Positions 17,017 to 26,127 of a stretch of 64,000 nt of DNA are shown in pieces. Made by a program: the position numbers and the translations under genes. A model generated the notes under the pieces. It was given only the letters and a program-made list of their open reading frames with translations. It searched no databases and had not been told where the DNA came from. Within the stretch, counting starts at the first letter, position 1. Each line of letters starts with the position of its first letter. Source of the stretch: Paenibacillus sp. MAEPY2 (GTDB lineage: Bacteria; Bacillota; Bacilli; Paenibacillales; Paenibacillaceae); the NCBI RefSeq assembly GCF_000499205.1, contig NZ_AWUK01000010.1, positions 372,001 to 436,000 of the forward strand, written 5' to 3'.

Positions 17017-17688
17017 TCATTCCTTACGAATAACAGCACGAAAACAACGAATCGCCGGGCCGTACATGTCAGACCAGATGGCATCCTCGGGTTCTTTCAC
17101 ACTTAGCTTGCCCTCGATTGTCAGCCCGGTGACAGCCATAATCGTCTCCAGCAGATCCGGGCGCATCTCGGGCACATCAAACGTGGCAATCAACCGTCCG
17201 TCCGGCTTCAGCACCCTGGCGAATTCGCGAAAGGCACGCAGCATCGTGCCTGTATCCAGATGCTCCAACACGGAGATGCAGAATACGCTGTCAAACTTCT
17301 CGGATTCATACGGAAGCTGGGCCAGGTTGGCCTGCGCAAGATGTAATCTGTCCAGGCTCGATTCTGGCAGGTCACGTGCTGCCTGCTCGCCAAAATCAGA
17401 AGCGATATCCAGCCGGATCGCTTCTTTGGATAAAATGCGCTCATCCCAATCACAGGCATGAACTTCCCGGCAGTACTCTGCCAGCCAAAATTTGAAGGGA
17501 TGGGATATACCACAGGCGGCGTCGAGTACGACGTCCTCCTGACGTGCAAACTGGCGCGCCCATTCGTATTCATACGGACGGCTCCACCACGCTGGATGCA
17601 GTGGAAAGACCAATGTATCCGTTTTGGGGTCACCCTCCCGAATGTATCTTGATTCCATGAAATCCGTTGCATTTGGCGTATCCATCAT
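17017..17688 (-). CDS. Class I SAM-dependent methyltransferase
   Basis: A 223-residue methyltransferase. The SAM-binding motif I is VVLDAACGISHPFKFWLAE, followed by the acidic strand VHACDWDE, and motif IV/post-I FDSVFCISVLEHLD is typical of Methyltransf_11/25 proteins. The ATG at 17688 overlaps the upstream glycosyltransferase stop in an ATGA arrangement and has GGAGGG nine bases before it. It is the last intact gene of a four-gene glycosylation cluster, so it may methylate the glycan or a carrier-linked sugar (inference). Confidence 0.88.
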   Translation of the reverse strand: MMDTPNATDFMESRYIREGDPKTDTLVFPLHPAWWSRPYEYEWARQFARQEDVVLDAACGISHPFKFWLAEYCREVHACDWDERILSKEAIRLDIASDFGEQAARDLPESSLDRLHLAQANLAQLPYESEKFDSVFCISVLEHLDTGTMLRAFREFARVLKPDGRLIATFDVPEMRPDLLETIMAVTGLTIEGKLSVKEPEDAIWSDMYGPAIRCFRAVIRKE

Positions 17689-19118
17689 CCCCGAATTCCC
17701 TCCTTTAATCCTGCTTCTGCCAGAAAAGATTCCAATACCGTACCCCACCTGCTCCGCCAATGGGATATGTCGTAGGACAGTGCCGTCTCACGGGCATAGA
17801 TACCCAGCCGCTCCCGCTCGGCCCTATCCTGAACGAGACGTACCAGCGCGGCGGTCAGCGCTTCTTCACCTGGAGGTACCAGCAGGCCGTTGAAGCCATC
17901 CTGAATCAGATCATTCAGCCCGCCAACATTGGAGGCAATAACCGGAAGCCCACAGCTCATTGCCTCCAGACAAGCGTAGGACGTTCCTTCCGAGAAAACG
18001 GTCGGAATCACGGCGATGTCTGCCTGATGGTAGGCCTCGCGGATATCCCGAAAATCATACGTGCGATGTTTGATTCGGTCTGCATGAGGGTGCGTACGAT
18101 GCCAATAACGGAAGGATCTACCTACCGTGCTGCCTTTAACCAGCTCTCCGGCAAATTCGACCTCCAGGTCGGGAAAAGCACCGAGTAGTCGGTCAGCTGC
18201 CAGCATCATTGGAATAATGCCCCGTTCCATGCTGATGCGGCGTGGATACAGGATGCGCAGGGGACGCGGAGGGTTCGCATGGATTGCAGCGGTTGTAACT
18301 TCGGCCTGCTTCTTCAAATATTCATCCGTCAGCTCATTTGGCTGCCGACCAGCCCCGTTCTGTCTGATATCCCCCGAGTCCAGTTCCTCAGCGATTACGG
18401 TCACCTCGGATCGATCCGTCCGTAACACGCCGTCTCCATCGTTTCTTTTCCTGACGAGTGATGCAGCATTCAACCCGGAGACGATGGCTCCAGCATGATC
18501 TTCATAGCTCGCAAGATCTTTCTTCCATGCAGCCAGCCATTCCTCTTCCTGTTCATGCTCGAACGTACGCCTTGGCGGAGCAGGCGTGAAGTAGGAGGTA
18601 TCCACTGCATTGGGAATGAGTACAACCTGACCAGGATCGGTAAACGTACAAGCAGCACGGCAAAAGGTCTGAAAATGCGAATCCACCGACACAATGCGTA
18701 CAAGCCCATCCAGTGCCAGCTGGATATGCTCAGCAACTTGCTGCTTGGTTTCCAGCGGCAGCGCAGGACGATCCCAGTTAATCCCGTGGCAGATGCCGAG
18801 ACTGCCCGGCTTATAAGCAATGGGCTGCCACAGGCAGCTTGCATAGATTACAGGTCCCCGTGCTGCTGCGGCCATTCGGGCAAAAGCTTCAGGCACATCA
18901 TTCATATCGTAGGCATATCCATATACATCGATCTGTTCCGTGCGAGTCTGAAATGCCTCAAAATAGGACAACTGATGAACCTCGGGAATGTGTCCCAATC
19001 CGCGGATTACGCTGCACAAATCAAGGACGTATCGCTCCAGCCCACCCCCGAACACCCGGCTGAATTCACGGTTATATCCATCGGTGAAGCTGTGTGTCAA
19101 TATGCTGACCACGCCCAT
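17685..19118 (-). CDS. Glycosyltransferase family 4
   Basis: A 477-residue GT-B enzyme of the GT4 type. The N-terminal domain holds GGGLERYVLDL, typical of acceptor binding. The C-terminal donor domain has LRILYPRRISMERG and the E-x7-E motif SEGTSYACLEAMSCGLPVIA. A hydrophilic stretch of about 80 residues (about 195-280) interrupts the middle and is unusual for the family. The gene begins one base after the GT2 stop codon and overlaps the methyltransferase. It transfers a sugar from a nucleotide-sugar donor. The donor and acceptor cannot be told from sequence. Confidence 0.9.
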   Translation of the reverse strand: MGVVSILTHSFTDGYNREFSRVFGGGLERYVLDLCSVIRGLGHIPEVHQLSYFEAFQTRTEQIDVYGYAYDMNDVPEAFARMAAAARGPVIYASCLWQPIAYKPGSLGICHGINWDRPALPLETKQQVAEHIQLALDGLVRIVSVDSHFQTFCRAACTFTDPGQVVLIPNAVDTSYFTPAPPRRTFEHEQEEEWLAAWKKDLASYEDHAGAIVSGLNAASLVRKRNDGDGVLRTDRSEVTVIAEELDSGDIRQNGAGRQPNELTDEYLKKQAEVTTAAIHANPPRPLRILYPRRISMERGIIPMMLAADRLLGAFPDLEVEFAGELVKGSTVGRSFRYWHRTHPHADRIKHRTYDFRDIREAYHQADIAVIPTVFSEGTSYACLEAMSCGLPVIASNVGGLNDLIQDGFNGLLVPPGEEALTAALVRLVQDRAERERLGIYARETALSYDISHWRSRWGTVLESFLAEAGLKEGIRG

Positions 19119-19119
19119 C

Positions 19120-20112
19120 TCACTGCTCCTCCTTCCACGGAATCAGTCGGGGCTCCGGATCAAGAATCGATTCATAGTGCTCCAGGCTGCCCCACTCGCC
19201 GTGTGGATCAATTCGTTTATAACGCAAGTATTTCCGAACCCGATCCTCCAGACTTCCTGCCCAGCCAAGATGCTGAACCTTCAACTCTGTGCTAATTCCG
19301 GGCAATACGGTGCAGGGCAAGGGAAGGCGAGGAACATGATGATTTTGCTGCGGATAAAAGTAGGGATAACCCGGCATATAACGGACCAAGGAAGCGGTAT
19401 GCCGGCGGTGAAGCCCCCAAAGGTCATCTTCCCGATAGTGGGTTCGGCCGCCCCACATATCGTAGAAACGGAAAGCAATCCAGTCCGAATGATCCTGGTT
19501 AATCAGAGCGCGTATCGCTTTTTTGGCTTCCGCACTGTACAGCTCATCGGCATCAACCGAGAGCAACCAGTCCGGCGAGGTTCCTGCCGCTGCCTGCCAC
19601 AGAGCGTTACGTAATCGCCACTCCTCCGCAAATAACGGCTTTTCCAACACTTCCAGGCGAACGACCTTTGGGTAGGCTCTGCATATATCTGGTGTTCCAT
19701 CTGTGCTGGCATCGTCCACAATGACAATTTCATCCACGAATTCACTCAGATCGTCAAGCACTTCCTCCAGATATCGTCCGCGCTCGTTACGCACCTGTAG
19801 CATGGCGGTCAGTTTATTGTCCTGACTTTTACGAACCCGACGAACGGAAAACGGCTCTCTGAATAGGCCTGTATCCTTGTGCTTTACAGCATCCTGATTT
19901 CCTGAGTGCTCTGTGCTATATCTTTGATGGGTTTCACTTCGGATATCCAACGGACTCAGCGCATTTTCCAGATGGCTATCGCCAGTTTCAAGTGGCTCAG
20001 CGTGCGGTGATTGCGGCGCTTCCGTTAGAGTACGAGTTGTCTCGGATCGTATATCCCTATGCACAATTGGTCCATTCACATGTTGTCTGCGTTTCTTCGG
20101 GTCCAGCATCAT
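19120..20112 (-). CDS. Glycosyltransferase family 2
   Basis: A 330-residue GT-A enzyme. After about 90 charged N-terminal residues of low complexity comes the GT2 domain, with LTAMLQVRNERGRYLEEVL, EIVIVDDASTDGTPDIC and the metal-binding SVDADE. The WGGRTHYREDDLWG segment resembles the acceptor region of family 2 enzymes with family 25-like tails. Its ATG shares the TAATG with the upstream gene stop, so translation is coupled. It lies in the same operon as the GT4, the methyltransferase and the TPR protein. Confidence 0.9.
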   Translation of the reverse strand: MMLDPKKRRQHVNGPIVHRDIRSETTRTLTEAPQSPHAEPLETGDSHLENALSPLDIRSETHQRYSTEHSGNQDAVKHKDTGLFREPFSVRRVRKSQDNKLTAMLQVRNERGRYLEEVLDDLSEFVDEIVIVDDASTDGTPDICRAYPKVVRLEVLEKPLFAEEWRLRNALWQAAAGTSPDWLLSVDADELYSAEAKKAIRALINQDHSDWIAFRFYDMWGGRTHYREDDLWGLHRRHTASLVRYMPGYPYFYPQQNHHVPRLPLPCTVLPGISTELKVQHLGWAGSLEDRVRKYLRYKRIDPHGEWGSLEHYESILDPEPRLIPWKEEQ

Positions 20113-21407
20113 TATGGCACCTCCCCCAGCAATTGCTGGACGGCATGATCCAGCAGCTCCATCTCGACGATCCGGGCAAGCGCATCTTCATCCTCCAGCG
20201 CCATCTCCAAAAATTGTCTCACCGCTCCGTGCCGTTCTCCGCGCAGAGCCAGTGCTAGACCCGATAACTGCCGATAGTCCTGTCGGCTGGCATTATCCTG
20301 AATATCCACTGCGTGCACCAAATCCAATGCATCTTCCACACGCCCAGTCTCCTGATAGATACGAAATTTCCAATGTCGTGCCGTTTCGCCGCCGAGTTCA
20401 TCCAAAATGTGCAATGCGTTTCCGTAATCATCATTCAGTCGCAGCAGTTCAGCCTGAACGAGCTGATCCTCCCCGGCCTCCAGCCAGCGGCAGAGCTGTT
20501 CATAATGGTGCCGTTCCTGCTCGTTGCCAGCGCTGATTCCATACACCTGCAACGCATTCTCAATTTCCCCGATCCTCGCATGAATTGCGGAGAGGAATCG
20601 ATAGTGGGAGCTCACACAATCATTGCGGCCGTTTAATACTGCGTGGGAGAAGGCCTCCTTGAGCGAAGCGGCCGCTCTGGAATCTTCGAGCACATATTCA
20701 TAGGCGGCCAGCAAAAAGGAAATCGTCTCATGCGCTCCTGCTTTGGAGCGAAGCTGACGATAGAAGTCGGCGCGCACACTGCATTGCAGCTGGGTAACTG
20801 TATCCTGAACACCCGAGAGGGTCTGTCGTAGCGCATGCAGGAATAGCAGTTCGTAGTCCCGGAGAGGCACTTCGAGATCATCCTTTTGCATGACACCAGC
20901 AGGAGAGGTATCTTCTCCATTTAGCCAGATGGCACGTACACCCTGGAATACCAGCTTCATATAGCGTGTTTCTGAAGTGGTGCCCACCAGATCGGCGATT
21001 CCGACCAGTCTTGAAATGCAGCTTTCCCACAAGGGGGACTCCGCTTCTTCACCTACCGGCTCGGGAAGAAGTACAATACAAAGCTCCGGATTGAGCGAGG
21101 CTGAGGCGGTCAGCCAGTAGGGATGAGCAACCACTGCAACCGTTCGGGGCTCCTGCAACAATTGTTCAGCTTCGGGAAGTGTGATGACAGTGATATTCGC
21201 AGGCATTTCCTCGGAGCGCTCCAGGCTGCTGACATAGTAGACAGGCCCTTCCGCGACCATCAGAGCAGCGATGTCTGGATAGGGAAAAGCAGACCACCCG
21301 CCCTTTCGGGGGAAAAGAACATAACGAAAGGCAGGCAGAGCCGTACCTGATTCTGCATCTACCCCGTAATACGGCTCCGCGTCCGGGAGTGGAGACAACT
21401 CTTCCAT
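20112..21407 (-). CDS. TPR-containing protein of glycosylation cluster
   Basis: A 431-residue protein. Residues about 1-170 form an alpha/beta domain (FRYVLFPRKGGWSAFPYPDI, PVYYVSSLER, VVAHPYWLTASASL) that resembles the glycosyltransferase-like region at the front of Firmicute surface glycosylation loci. Residues about 200-430 are helical repeats of TPR type (HARIGEIENALQVYGIS, RIYQETGRVEDALDLVHAVD). No catalytic motif is evident. It probably works as a scaffold or acceptor-recognition subunit for the coupled glycosyltransferases. The ATG at 21407 has GAGGTG upstream, and the codon before it (TTG) would also be in frame. Confidence 0.6.
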   Translation of the reverse strand: MEELSPLPDAEPYYGVDAESGTALPAFRYVLFPRKGGWSAFPYPDIAALMVAEGPVYYVSSLERSEEMPANITVITLPEAEQLLQEPRTVAVVAHPYWLTASASLNPELCIVLLPEPVGEEAESPLWESCISRLVGIADLVGTTSETRYMKLVFQGVRAIWLNGEDTSPAGVMQKDDLEVPLRDYELLFLHALRQTLSGVQDTVTQLQCSVRADFYRQLRSKAGAHETISFLLAAYEYVLEDSRAAASLKEAFSHAVLNGRNDCVSSHYRFLSAIHARIGEIENALQVYGISAGNEQERHHYEQLCRWLEAGEDQLVQAELLRLNDDYGNALHILDELGGETARHWKFRIYQETGRVEDALDLVHAVDIQDNASRQDYRQLSGLALALRGERHGAVRQFLEMALEDEDALARIVEMELLDHAVQQLLGEVP

Positions 21408-21655
21408 CAATAAATCACCTCACTTGATTGCATTTTTGTCCGTTCAAGAATTGAAGCAACGTCATCGGAGATTTTTGGATCGTTGTTGCTTTGAATGATA
21501 TCAATGAAACCAATGGTTCAATATGTAATGCCCTTTTTTGCACAGTGTATTTTATGCCTGACACTAACATATGGGCGTTGCGTCCCAAACATGAGCATCT
21601 TCCGCGAATAGAGGAAGCTGGAAAGCCCAAAGATTAGGCTTAATTTTTTCTATTG

Positions 21656-21671
21656 TGTGACCATCGTCACT
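21656..21671. promoter_or_regulatory. CRP/Fnr- or Rex-type site, distal
   Basis: TGTGA-CCATCG-TCACT matches nine of ten positions of the TGTGA-N6-TCACA palindrome. Its centre lies 40 bases upstream of the second, perfect site. Confidence 0.5.
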
Positions 21672-21695
21672 TTTTTTTGCTGTCATGGCAGGGTT

Positions 21696-21738
21696 TGTGA
21701 TAATTGTCACATGTATAAAATAGTCTATCTGGCACAAT
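21696..21738 (+). promoter_or_regulatory. TGTGA-TAATTG-TCACA site and cydA promoter
   Basis: A perfect TGTGA-N6-TCACA palindrome at 21696-21711. A -10-like CACAAT at 21733-21738 would place the site centre at about -41.5, the position used by class II CRP/FNR activators. The same core also fits the Rex operator TTGTGA-N6-TCACAA at 11 of 12 bases, so repression by Rex is an equal possibility. The remainder of the gap 21408-21834 shows nothing else I can name. Confidence 0.6.
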
Positions 21739-21834
21739 ACGTTCATCAATACGTGTTTGGCTGACAGAAACTGAAGAAGGGGCTTCAATGCCAAATACGA
21801 AAACTGCGAAGGAACAGAAAGAAGGGGTAACGGT

Positions 21835-23250
21835 ATGGATCCGATCATGTTATCGCGTATCCAATATGCGCTCACAACGATTTTCCATTTCTTTTTTGTG
21901 CCGCTGTCCATCGGTCTTGTACTGCTGGTAGCGATTATGGAGACGTTGTACGTAGTGAAGGGTAAGGAAGTTTACAAAACGATGGCCAAGTTCTGGGGCA
22001 AATTGTTCCTGATTAACTTTGCTGTCGGTGTGGTCACAGGCATTCTGCAAGAATTCCAGTTCGGCATGAACTGGTCGGAGTACTCCCGTTTTGTCGGGGA
22101 TGTATTTGGTGCGCCACTGGCTGTGGAAGCCCTGCTGGCGTTTTTTATGGAGTCTACCTTTATTGGACTCTGGATTTTCGGATGGGATCATTTGTCAAAA
22201 AAAGTGCACTTGGCCTGTATCTGGCTGGTGTTTGTCGGCACATTCCTGTCTGCGCTCTGGATTCTGGCAGCCAATTCATTCATGCAGCATCCGGTTGGCT
22301 TCCAGATTAATAATGGCCGTGCCGAGATGAATGATTTCTTTGCACTGATTACCAATGGTCAACTGCTGGTGGAGTTCCCGCACACGATTTTTGGTGCCTT
22401 GATGACAGGCGCATTTGTGGTAACCGGCATTAGTGCTTACAAGCTGATGAAGAAGCAGGATGTGGAGATTTTCCGCAAATCATTTAACATTGCCATCATT
22501 ATTGGCCTGGTTTCCTCGTTGGGGGTTGCTTTCTCGGGTCACTTCCAGGCGCAATATCTGGTGGAGACGCAGCCGATGAAAATGGCCGCCAGTGAAGGAA
22601 CATGGACGACGACGGAAGACCCTGCACCATGGACGGTGGTGGCTTTTATCGATCCGAACAAACAGGAGAATTCCGGCGAGATCAAGATCCCTGGATTACT
22701 CAGTTATCTGTCCTATAGCAAGTTCTCAGGCAGTGTCAAAGGCATGAAAGAACTGCAAGCGGAGTACGAGCAAACGTATGGACCAGGCGACTATATTCCA
22801 CCAGTCCGGACGACATTCTGGAGCTTCCGCATCATGATTGCTGCGGGTGGACTGATGATTTTGCTGGCTATATACGGTACATTCCTGACCATGCGCCGCA
22901 AGTTGGAGGGAGCAGGCAAGTGGTTTATGCGTCTGATGGTGTTCGCCATCTCCCTGCCGTTTATCGCCAATACATCGGGCTGGATTATGACTGAGGTAGG
23001 AAGGCAGCCGTGGACGGTATTTGGCTACATGACGACTGCAGCCGGGGTATCCCCGAACGTAAGCGCAGGACAGATATTGTTCTCCACCATTGCGTTTACA
23101 GCAGCGTATACGGTTCTCGGCATTGTGATGGTTTATCTGTTCGTTCGTGAAATCAAGGCCGGACCATATGCAGTCGAAAAGCCGGAGGAGCATGATGAAT
23201 CGGCCGATCCGTTCGGCGTGGATGGGGGTTATTCTGTTGTCACTAAGTGA
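21835..23250 (+). CDS. cydA: Cytochrome bd quinol oxidase subunit I
   Basis: A 471-residue membrane protein with about nine hydrophobic segments. It carries the haem-ligand histidine 18 (TTIFHFFFVPLSIG), the second haem histidine in NSFMQHPVGF, and the family motif GRQPWTVFGYM. CydA binds hemes b558, b595 and d, oxidises menaquinol and reduces oxygen to water with high affinity. It heads the operon cydA-cydB-cydD-cydC. The ATG has GAAGGGG upstream. The Q-loop is short, as usual in Firmicutes. Two TGTGA-type sites upstream suggest control by oxygen, redox state or carbon status. Confidence 0.97.
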   Translation: MDPIMLSRIQYALTTIFHFFFVPLSIGLVLLVAIMETLYVVKGKEVYKTMAKFWGKLFLINFAVGVVTGILQEFQFGMNWSEYSRFVGDVFGAPLAVEALLAFFMESTFIGLWIFGWDHLSKKVHLACIWLVFVGTFLSALWILAANSFMQHPVGFQINNGRAEMNDFFALITNGQLLVEFPHTIFGALMTGAFVVTGISAYKLMKKQDVEIFRKSFNIAIIIGLVSSLGVAFSGHFQAQYLVETQPMKMAASEGTWTTTEDPAPWTVVAFIDPNKQENSGEIKIPGLLSYLSYSKFSGSVKGMKELQAEYEQTYGPGDYIPPVRTTFWSFRIMIAAGGLMILLAIYGTFLTMRRKLEGAGKWFMRLMVFAISLPFIANTSGWIMTEVGRQPWTVFGYMTTAAGVSPNVSAGQILFSTIAFTAAYTVLGIVMVYLFVREIKAGPYAVEKPEEHDESADPFGVDGGYSVVTK

Positions 23251-24250
23251 GTTGTGGTTTTTACTGATTGCCGTCTTGTTTGTTGTTTTTTTCTTTCTGG
23301 AAGGTTTTGATTTTGGTGTGGGCATGTCCACTGCGATTATAGGTAAAACGGATCGTGAACGTCGTACGCTGATCAACTCGATCGGTCCGTTCTGGGATGG
23401 CAATGAGGTTTGGCTGATTACGGCGGGGGGTGCAATGTTTGCTGCCTTCCCGCACTGGTACGCCACGCTGTTCAGCGGTTTTTATCTGCCGCTGGTGGTG
23501 GTGCTGCTGGCCTTGATCGGCCGCGGAGTTGCCTTTGAATTCCGCAGCAAGATGAGACATGAACGCTGGCGCAAAACTTGGGACATCATCATCGTAGTCT
23601 CCAGTGCGTTACTGCCGTTCTTGTTCGGGGTTGTTTTCGCTACCTTGATGAAAGGCCTGCCTATTGATGCGCAGATGCAGCTTCGCCCCGGCTTCCTGGA
23701 CATCGTCAATCCATATACGGTGGTAGGTGGGTTGAGCGTGACGTTGTTGTGTCTGGTCCATGGTCTGCTGTTTGCTTCATTACGAACCGTTGGAGATCTC
23801 AGAGAACGTGCCCTGAATACAGCTAAAAAGTTGATGCTGCCGCTGGCCGCGATCCTCGTGGTCTACGCTGTGATGACATACTTCATGACTGATGTATTCG
23901 CCGTACGTGGCTGGGCACTCTGGATTATGGTTGTCCTGGGTGCTGCTTCATTGGGTTTGGCGGCTTACTTCGTGCGTCAGAAACGTGAAGCCTGGGCCTT
24001 CGGCATGACGGGAGCCGTGATTGCAATCGCGTTTGCTTCCGTATTTATCGGTCTGTTCCCAAGGGTCATGGTGAGTTCAATGGGTTCGGCGTTTGACCTG
24101 ACGGTCTACAACGCTTCATCCGGTGCATATTCGCTGAAAGTGATGACAATTGTAGCTTGTACGCTGCTTCCGTTTGTACTCGGCTATCAGATCTGGAGTT
24201 ATTACATTTTCCGCAAACGTCTGAACGATCAGCATCACCTGGAGTACTGA
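23237..24250 (+). CDS. cydB: Cytochrome bd quinol oxidase subunit II
   Basis: A 337-residue protein with about eight membrane segments and the CydB signature FFFLEGFDFGVGM, then GPFWDGNEVWLI near the N-terminus. The frame is open upstream to 23147 inside cydA, but the TTG at 23237 gives the conserved start MSLSELWFLL and has a run of G eight bases before it. It overlaps the end of cydA by 14 bases, so translation is coupled. CydB forms the pseudo-symmetric partner of CydA. Confidence 0.95.
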   Translation: MSLSELWFLLIAVLFVVFFFLEGFDFGVGMSTAIIGKTDRERRTLINSIGPFWDGNEVWLITAGGAMFAAFPHWYATLFSGFYLPLVVVLLALIGRGVAFEFRSKMRHERWRKTWDIIIVVSSALLPFLFGVVFATLMKGLPIDAQMQLRPGFLDIVNPYTVVGGLSVTLLCLVHGLLFASLRTVGDLRERALNTAKKLMLPLAAILVVYAVMTYFMTDVFAVRGWALWIMVVLGAASLGLAAYFVRQKREAWAFGMTGAVIAIAFASVFIGLFPRVMVSSMGSAFDLTVYNASSGAYSLKVMTIVACTLLPFVLGYQIWSYYIFRKRLNDQHHLEY

Positions 24251-24251
24251 G

Positions 24252-26126
24252 ATGGGACGGGGGCTACTGAAGCTGCCGGGCATCCGGCCGGTACTTGCGC
24301 TGGCCTCAGCGCTCGTGCTGTTGCAGGCGATGACGATTATCATGCAGGCCAAATGGCTGGCACAGGCCATTACGGCATTATTTGAAGGTTCAACCGTAAC
24401 GGATCAGTACCCGGTGCTGCTGTGGTTCCTGGTTGCTTTTGCTGCCCGTTATGCTATCTCCTTCTGGTTGCAGCTCATCGCTTCAAGATATGCGGAGAAG
24501 AGAGGAAACGATCTGCGCCAACAGATGGTGCAGCAGTGGTTCCGGCTGGGGCCGCGTTTTGCCAAAACGGAGGGAACAGGGCACTTGGTAACGTTGACGC
24601 GCGAAGGAACAGCCCAGTATAAGACGTATCTGGAACTGTTTATTCCTCGAATGCTGGGGATGGGATTCACGCCAATCGTTATTCTGTTGTACGTCTTCAA
24701 GCTGGATATGATGTCCGGGGTGATTTTGACGCTGACACTGCCCATCCTGATCGTGTTTATGATTCTGGTGGGTTTGGCTGCACAGCGCAAGATCGACGGA
24801 CAGTTCAAGTCGTACAAAGCGCTGGCGAACCATTTTGTGGATACGCTGCGTGGACTGGAGACATTGAAAACACTGGGACAGAGCGGCAGACATGGCGATA
24901 CAATTATTCGGGTCAGCCAGCGTTATCGTAAGGCTACGATGTCTACCCTGCGCATGGCTTTTCTGTCTTCTTTTGCACTCGATTTCTTCACCATGCTGTC
25001 GGTGGCTTCGGTGGCGGTTGGCTTGGGGCTGCGGCTGACGGAAGGGCATATGCTGCTTGGGCCGGCGCTGACTGTACTTATTCTCGCACCTGAATACTTC
25101 CTGCCTGTACGAATGGTAGGCGCAGATTACCACGCCACATTGGATGGCAAGGAGGCCGGGGAAGCGATCAGTCAGATGATTGAACGAGGGAAATTGGCCG
25201 AACGTAAGCAAAAGGAAGAATACACGAGTGCTGTTCTGCATGATGTGTCAGAAAAGAACGGAGAATCCTCTTCGCCTGAGCCTTTTTCTGGCCCAAGCGA
25301 TGTGCCTCCATCCACTATAAGGGTGGTTTTGCGTGAGGTAAGTGATCGGAGTGGCGTCGCTGCTTCCTCATCGAAACCGTTCTGGGAGGCGACCTGCAGA
25401 GTAGCGCTCACCAACGTACAGGTGCGGCATGAGGAAGATGGGCCATGCTCGCTGAATGATGTGACGTTTCAGGTTTCCGGTCTTGGCAAAGTAGGGATTA
25501 TTGGAGCCAGCGGAGCAGGGAAATCAACCTTGATTGATGTATTGGCAGGCTTCCAGCCACTTACTTCAGGCCAATTCTTATACAACGGCCAGCCCTTATC
25601 TCCAGAGATGATGGACGATTGGCGTAAACAAACGGCTGCTATCCCGCAGCATCCATACATTTTCAGTGGCAGTCTGGCGGATAACATTCGATTCTATATG
25701 CCGGAAGCTTCGGATGCGGAGGTGGCAGAAGCCATTCACGCAGCTGGTTTGCATAAGCTTGCTTCCTCATTGCCGAATGGGTTGCAGGAGCTGATTGGGG
25801 CCGGGGGAAGGCAGCTCAGCGGCGGACAGGAACAGCGGGTGGCTTTGGCGAGAGCCCTGCTTAGTGCGCGCCCGATTCTCCTACTGGATGAGCCGACCGC
25901 TCATCTGGATGTGGAGACCGAGTATGAACTGAAACAGACGATGCTGCCGCTGTTTGAGGGCAAGCTGGTGTTTCTGGCAACACATCGACTGCACTGGATG
26001 CCCCATATGGACCGGATAATCGTGATGGATGGCGGCACGGTTGCAGAGACAGGAACACATGAGAGATTGTTGGCACGACAAGGCGTATATTACCAGATGA
26101 TTCAGGCCCAGATGGAGGCGGTATGA
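24252..26126 (+). CDS. cydD: Thiol reductant ABC exporter subunit CydD
   Basis: A 624-residue half-transporter: about five or six membrane segments (1-310) and a C-terminal ATPase with Walker A GASGAGKS, signature LSGGQEQRVALARAL and Walker B PILLLDEPTAHLD. Together with CydC it exports glutathione/cysteine-type reductants and is needed for assembly of cytochrome bd. The gene starts one base after the cydB stop. Residues about 310-385 hold an extra hydrophilic linker (AERKQKEEYTSAVLHDVSEK onward) that most CydD proteins lack. In Bacillus nomenclature this position is sometimes called cydC. Confidence 0.93.
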   Translation: MGRGLLKLPGIRPVLALASALVLLQAMTIIMQAKWLAQAITALFEGSTVTDQYPVLLWFLVAFAARYAISFWLQLIASRYAEKRGNDLRQQMVQQWFRLGPRFAKTEGTGHLVTLTREGTAQYKTYLELFIPRMLGMGFTPIVILLYVFKLDMMSGVILTLTLPILIVFMILVGLAAQRKIDGQFKSYKALANHFVDTLRGLETLKTLGQSGRHGDTIIRVSQRYRKATMSTLRMAFLSSFALDFFTMLSVASVAVGLGLRLTEGHMLLGPALTVLILAPEYFLPVRMVGADYHATLDGKEAGEAISQMIERGKLAERKQKEEYTSAVLHDVSEKNGESSSPEPFSGPSDVPPSTIRVVLREVSDRSGVAASSSKPFWEATCRVALTNVQVRHEEDGPCSLNDVTFQVSGLGKVGIIGASGAGKSTLIDVLAGFQPLTSGQFLYNGQPLSPEMMDDWRKQTAAIPQHPYIFSGSLADNIRFYMPEASDAEVAEAIHAAGLHKLASSLPNGLQELIGAGGRQLSGGQEQRVALARALLSARPILLLDEPTAHLDVETEYELKQTMLPLFEGKLVFLATHRLHWMPHMDRIIVMDGGTVAETGTHERLLARQGVYYQMIQAQMEAV

Positions 26127-26127
26127 G

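Noticed and set aside
16867..17106. A 79-codon plus-strand frame starting at 16867
   Set aside because: It runs into the methyltransferase gene on the other strand and lacks a properly spaced ribosome site; the minus-strand reading looks more protein-like.
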